6,312 nucleotides of DNA, from NCBI GenBank assembly GCA_937974415.1, contig CALJXB010000126.1, forward strand, positions 1 to 6,312, in the 5' to 3' direction. Each line of letters opens with the position of its first letter. Position 1 is the stretch's first letter. The position numbers were made by a program, and so were the translations under genes. The notes under the pieces are model-generated. The model ran no database searches. It had not been told where the DNA came from and saw nothing but the letters and a program-made list of their open reading frames with translations. Below are positions 4,696 through 6,312 of the stretch, piece after piece. The DNA is from an uncultured Kiloniellales bacterium. Its GTDB lineage: Bacteria; Pseudomonadota; Alphaproteobacteria; Kiloniellales; JAKSDN01.

Positions 4696-6312
4696 ATGAT
4701 TCCTGCACGGTTTCACACACTTCAATCCGGTATTTTCCTTGTGGTGCCTTTCCTGTTGTTGCTTGTCGGCTGTGCGCCGACCCCGGCACCGGGCGAGTGG
4801 CAACCTCCGAGCTTTGAGTTCACCCCGAGTGAGGAAGGCACCTGTCACGTTGCGAGTGAGACCAACTGCGCGGAAACGACACCATTCCGGACTCTGGTAG
4901 ACAAGACCGCCGCTGCTTCAGAGTCTGATCCCGCTCACTATGTCGGGATGCTCGATATTGGCGAGCAGGCGCTTTTGTTGCGCATTCACCTGATTCGAGC
5001 CGCACGCAAGTCGATATACATTCAGCAATACATCTGGTCAGCGGACGCTTCCGGGACTTTCCTGCTCCGCGAGCTGATCAAGGCCGCCCGGCGCGGCGTC
5101 GATGTGAAGATCGTGAGCGATCAGCTCTCCACCGTGAGTGACGCAGAACTGATGGCCTCCATTGTAATGGCGCACAGGAATCTCAAGTTCAAGCTCTACA
5201 ACCCAACATTCGGTCAGCTCGAAACATCATACATAGAGCTGGCGGTCAGCGGCTTCCTCCTTTCCGGCGTTAACCGACGCATGCACAACAAGGTCATGGT
5301 GATTGACGAGGAAATCGCCATCCTTGGCGGTCGTAACCATGAGGACCGCTACTTCGATCTCGATCCGGACTATGTCTTCAAAGACCGTGACATCTTCGTG
5401 GTCGGACCGGTGGTCAGAGACATGGTTTATTCCTTTCAGGAATTCTGGGCGTACGACTACTCCGTTCCGGCCCATTACCTTCGGGACGTGAGGCCCCATA
5501 TCATATCCGGGAATCACCATCTCTTCGACGTTGCGGCAGCTCCAGCACCCAGCCTGGTCGAAATAGCACGCAAATCGTCGGAGCAAGATCATGTCCGCAA
5601 GATACTTGTAAATCCGGCGTTTCGCGTGAAGGGGCGTGTCGAATTCTACGCCGACCCTCCGGGAAAGCCTTATGAGGAACCCGATCCGGATCCGGCGCGG
5701 CCAATCAAGAGCTCATACCAGGGAATCCTGGACCTGTGGAATGAGGCGAGCGAGGAACTCGTCATCCAGACGCCCTATTTGTTGCTTAGCGACGAAGCCG
5801 TCGACGAGTTGAAGGAGATTCGAAAGGCCCACTCCGATCTGCGAATAATCGCATCGACCAACAGCCTGGCCTCTATCGATCACTTTCTGGCTTACTCACT
5901 CATGATCAAACAAAGAAAACGTTTACTGCGGAGCCTTGAGTTCCGCATCTTTGAATTCAAGCCAAAGCCCGGCGACGCCCGGGAAATGATCCCCCGCTAT
6001 GACCGACTCGTCGTGGAAGCGGGGGGACGCTCTGAGGCCTCCTCAGATAGAATGCCCGTCGTAGCTGACGGCCCCATAGTGGGGCTCCACGGCAAATCCG
6101 TCGTGGTCGACGAGCAGATCGCTCTTGTCGGGTCGCACAACTTTGACCCGAGGTCGACCCTCTTCGACACCCAAGTTGCCGTCGCGATCTGGGATCGAGA
6201 CGTAGCAGGTGTCCTCAGGAGCAACATTTTGCGCGATACGGAACCACGGAACAGTTGGGCCGTCGCGCGCCAGCGAGAGGTTCCCATCATCTCCTTCTTC
6301 ACCGGCATCGTT
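4696..6312 (+). CDS. Phospholipase D superfamily lipoprotein, cardiolipin synthase C-like (3' end cut off)
   Basis: From the ATG at 4696 the frame stays open for 539 codons to the window edge. Residues 1-26 form a lipoprotein signal (LLLLVGC, C26 lipidated), placing the enzyme on the envelope. Two complete HKD catalytic motifs are present: H197-N-K199...D204 followed by GGRN, and H465-G-K467...D472 followed by GSHNFDPRS. SIYIQQYIW (from 106), QTPYLLLSD, STNSLAS and LEFRIFEFKP are typical of the ClsC/YmdC branch, which joins phospholipid headgroups by phosphatidyl transfer. The second HKD lies about 100 residues later than expected for E. coli ClsC (from memory), so the inter-domain region is longer. 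An in-frame ATG at 4633 would add 21 residues before the signal; neither start has a clear Shine-Dalgarno, and 4696 gives the cleaner lipoprotein signal. Phospholipase or nuclease activity cannot be excluded from motifs alone. Confidence 0.9.
   Translation, partial: MIPARFHTLQSGIFLVVPFLLLLVGCAPTPAPGEWQPPSFEFTPSEEGTCHVASETNCAETTPFRTLVDKTAAASESDPAHYVGMLDIGEQALLLRIHLIRAARKSIYIQQYIWSADASGTFLLRELIKAARRGVDVKIVSDQLSTVSDAELMASIVMAHRNLKFKLYNPTFGQLETSYIELAVSGFLLSGVNRRMHNKVMVIDEEIAILGGRNHEDRYFDLDPDYVFKDRDIFVVGPVVRDMVYSFQEFWAYDYSVPAHYLRDVRPHIISGNHHLFDVAAAPAPSLVEIARKSSEQDHVRKILVNPAFRVKGRVEFYADPPGKPYEEPDPDPARPIKSSYQGILDLWNEASEELVIQTPYLLLSDEAVDELKEIRKAHSDLRIIASTNSLASIDHFLAYSLMIKQRKRLLRSLEFRIFEFKPKPGDAREMIPRYDRLVVEAGGRSEASSDRMPVVADGPIVGLHGKSVVVDEQIALVGSHNFDPRSTLFDTQVAVAIWDRDVAGVLRSNILRDTEPRNSWAVARQREVPIISFFTGIV

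Noticed and set aside
5227..5592. A 121-codon minus-strand open frame
   Set aside because: It is antisense to the first HKD motif region of the phospholipase D-like gene.

Overview
The window looks like a chromosomal stretch of a GC-rich proteobacterium, most likely an alphaproteobacterium. The main pointer is the first gene, a class III nucleotide cyclase fused to a TolB-like domain and TPRs, an architecture common in Rhizobiales and Rhodospirillales. That is inference from family distribution; there is no rRNA or other taxonomic marker. There are five real coding regions, two of them cut by the window ends. I see no tRNA, rRNA, CRISPR array, transposase or integrase.

Layout. (1) 1-1604, minus: the cyclase-TolB-TPR protein, catalytically intact by motif, with its C-terminus outside the window. 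(2) 1605-1784: divergent intergenic region. (3) 1785-3245, plus: a protein with about eight TPRs followed by a putative 2-oxoglutarate/Fe(II) oxygenase domain, best started at a TTG with a good Shine-Dalgarno. (4) 3289-3636 and 3693-4307, minus, a two-gene unit read right to left: an unrecognised lipoprotein, then a small secreted four-cysteine protein of the Rap1a/Tai immunity-like family. (5) 4308-4695: a 388-base divergent region with an open protein-like stretch lacking a start codon (4407-4595) and a 29-base imperfect dyad (4581-4609). (6) 4696-6312, plus: a lipoprotein with two complete HKD motifs, a phospholipase D / cardiolipin synthase C-like enzyme, running off the right end.

How the genes may work together. 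The left half is signalling or protein-interaction machinery: two TPR proteins transcribed away from each other, so possibly co-regulated through the 180-base gap. The right half is an envelope cluster: three exported proteins, two of them lipoproteins, around one divergent control region. A lipid-acting HKD enzyme facing a secreted immunity-family protein invites comparison with effector/immunity pairs. However, the divergent arrangement, the lipobox on the enzyme and the lack of any secretion gene make ordinary envelope lipid metabolism the simpler reading. By eye the right half is less GC-rich than the left.
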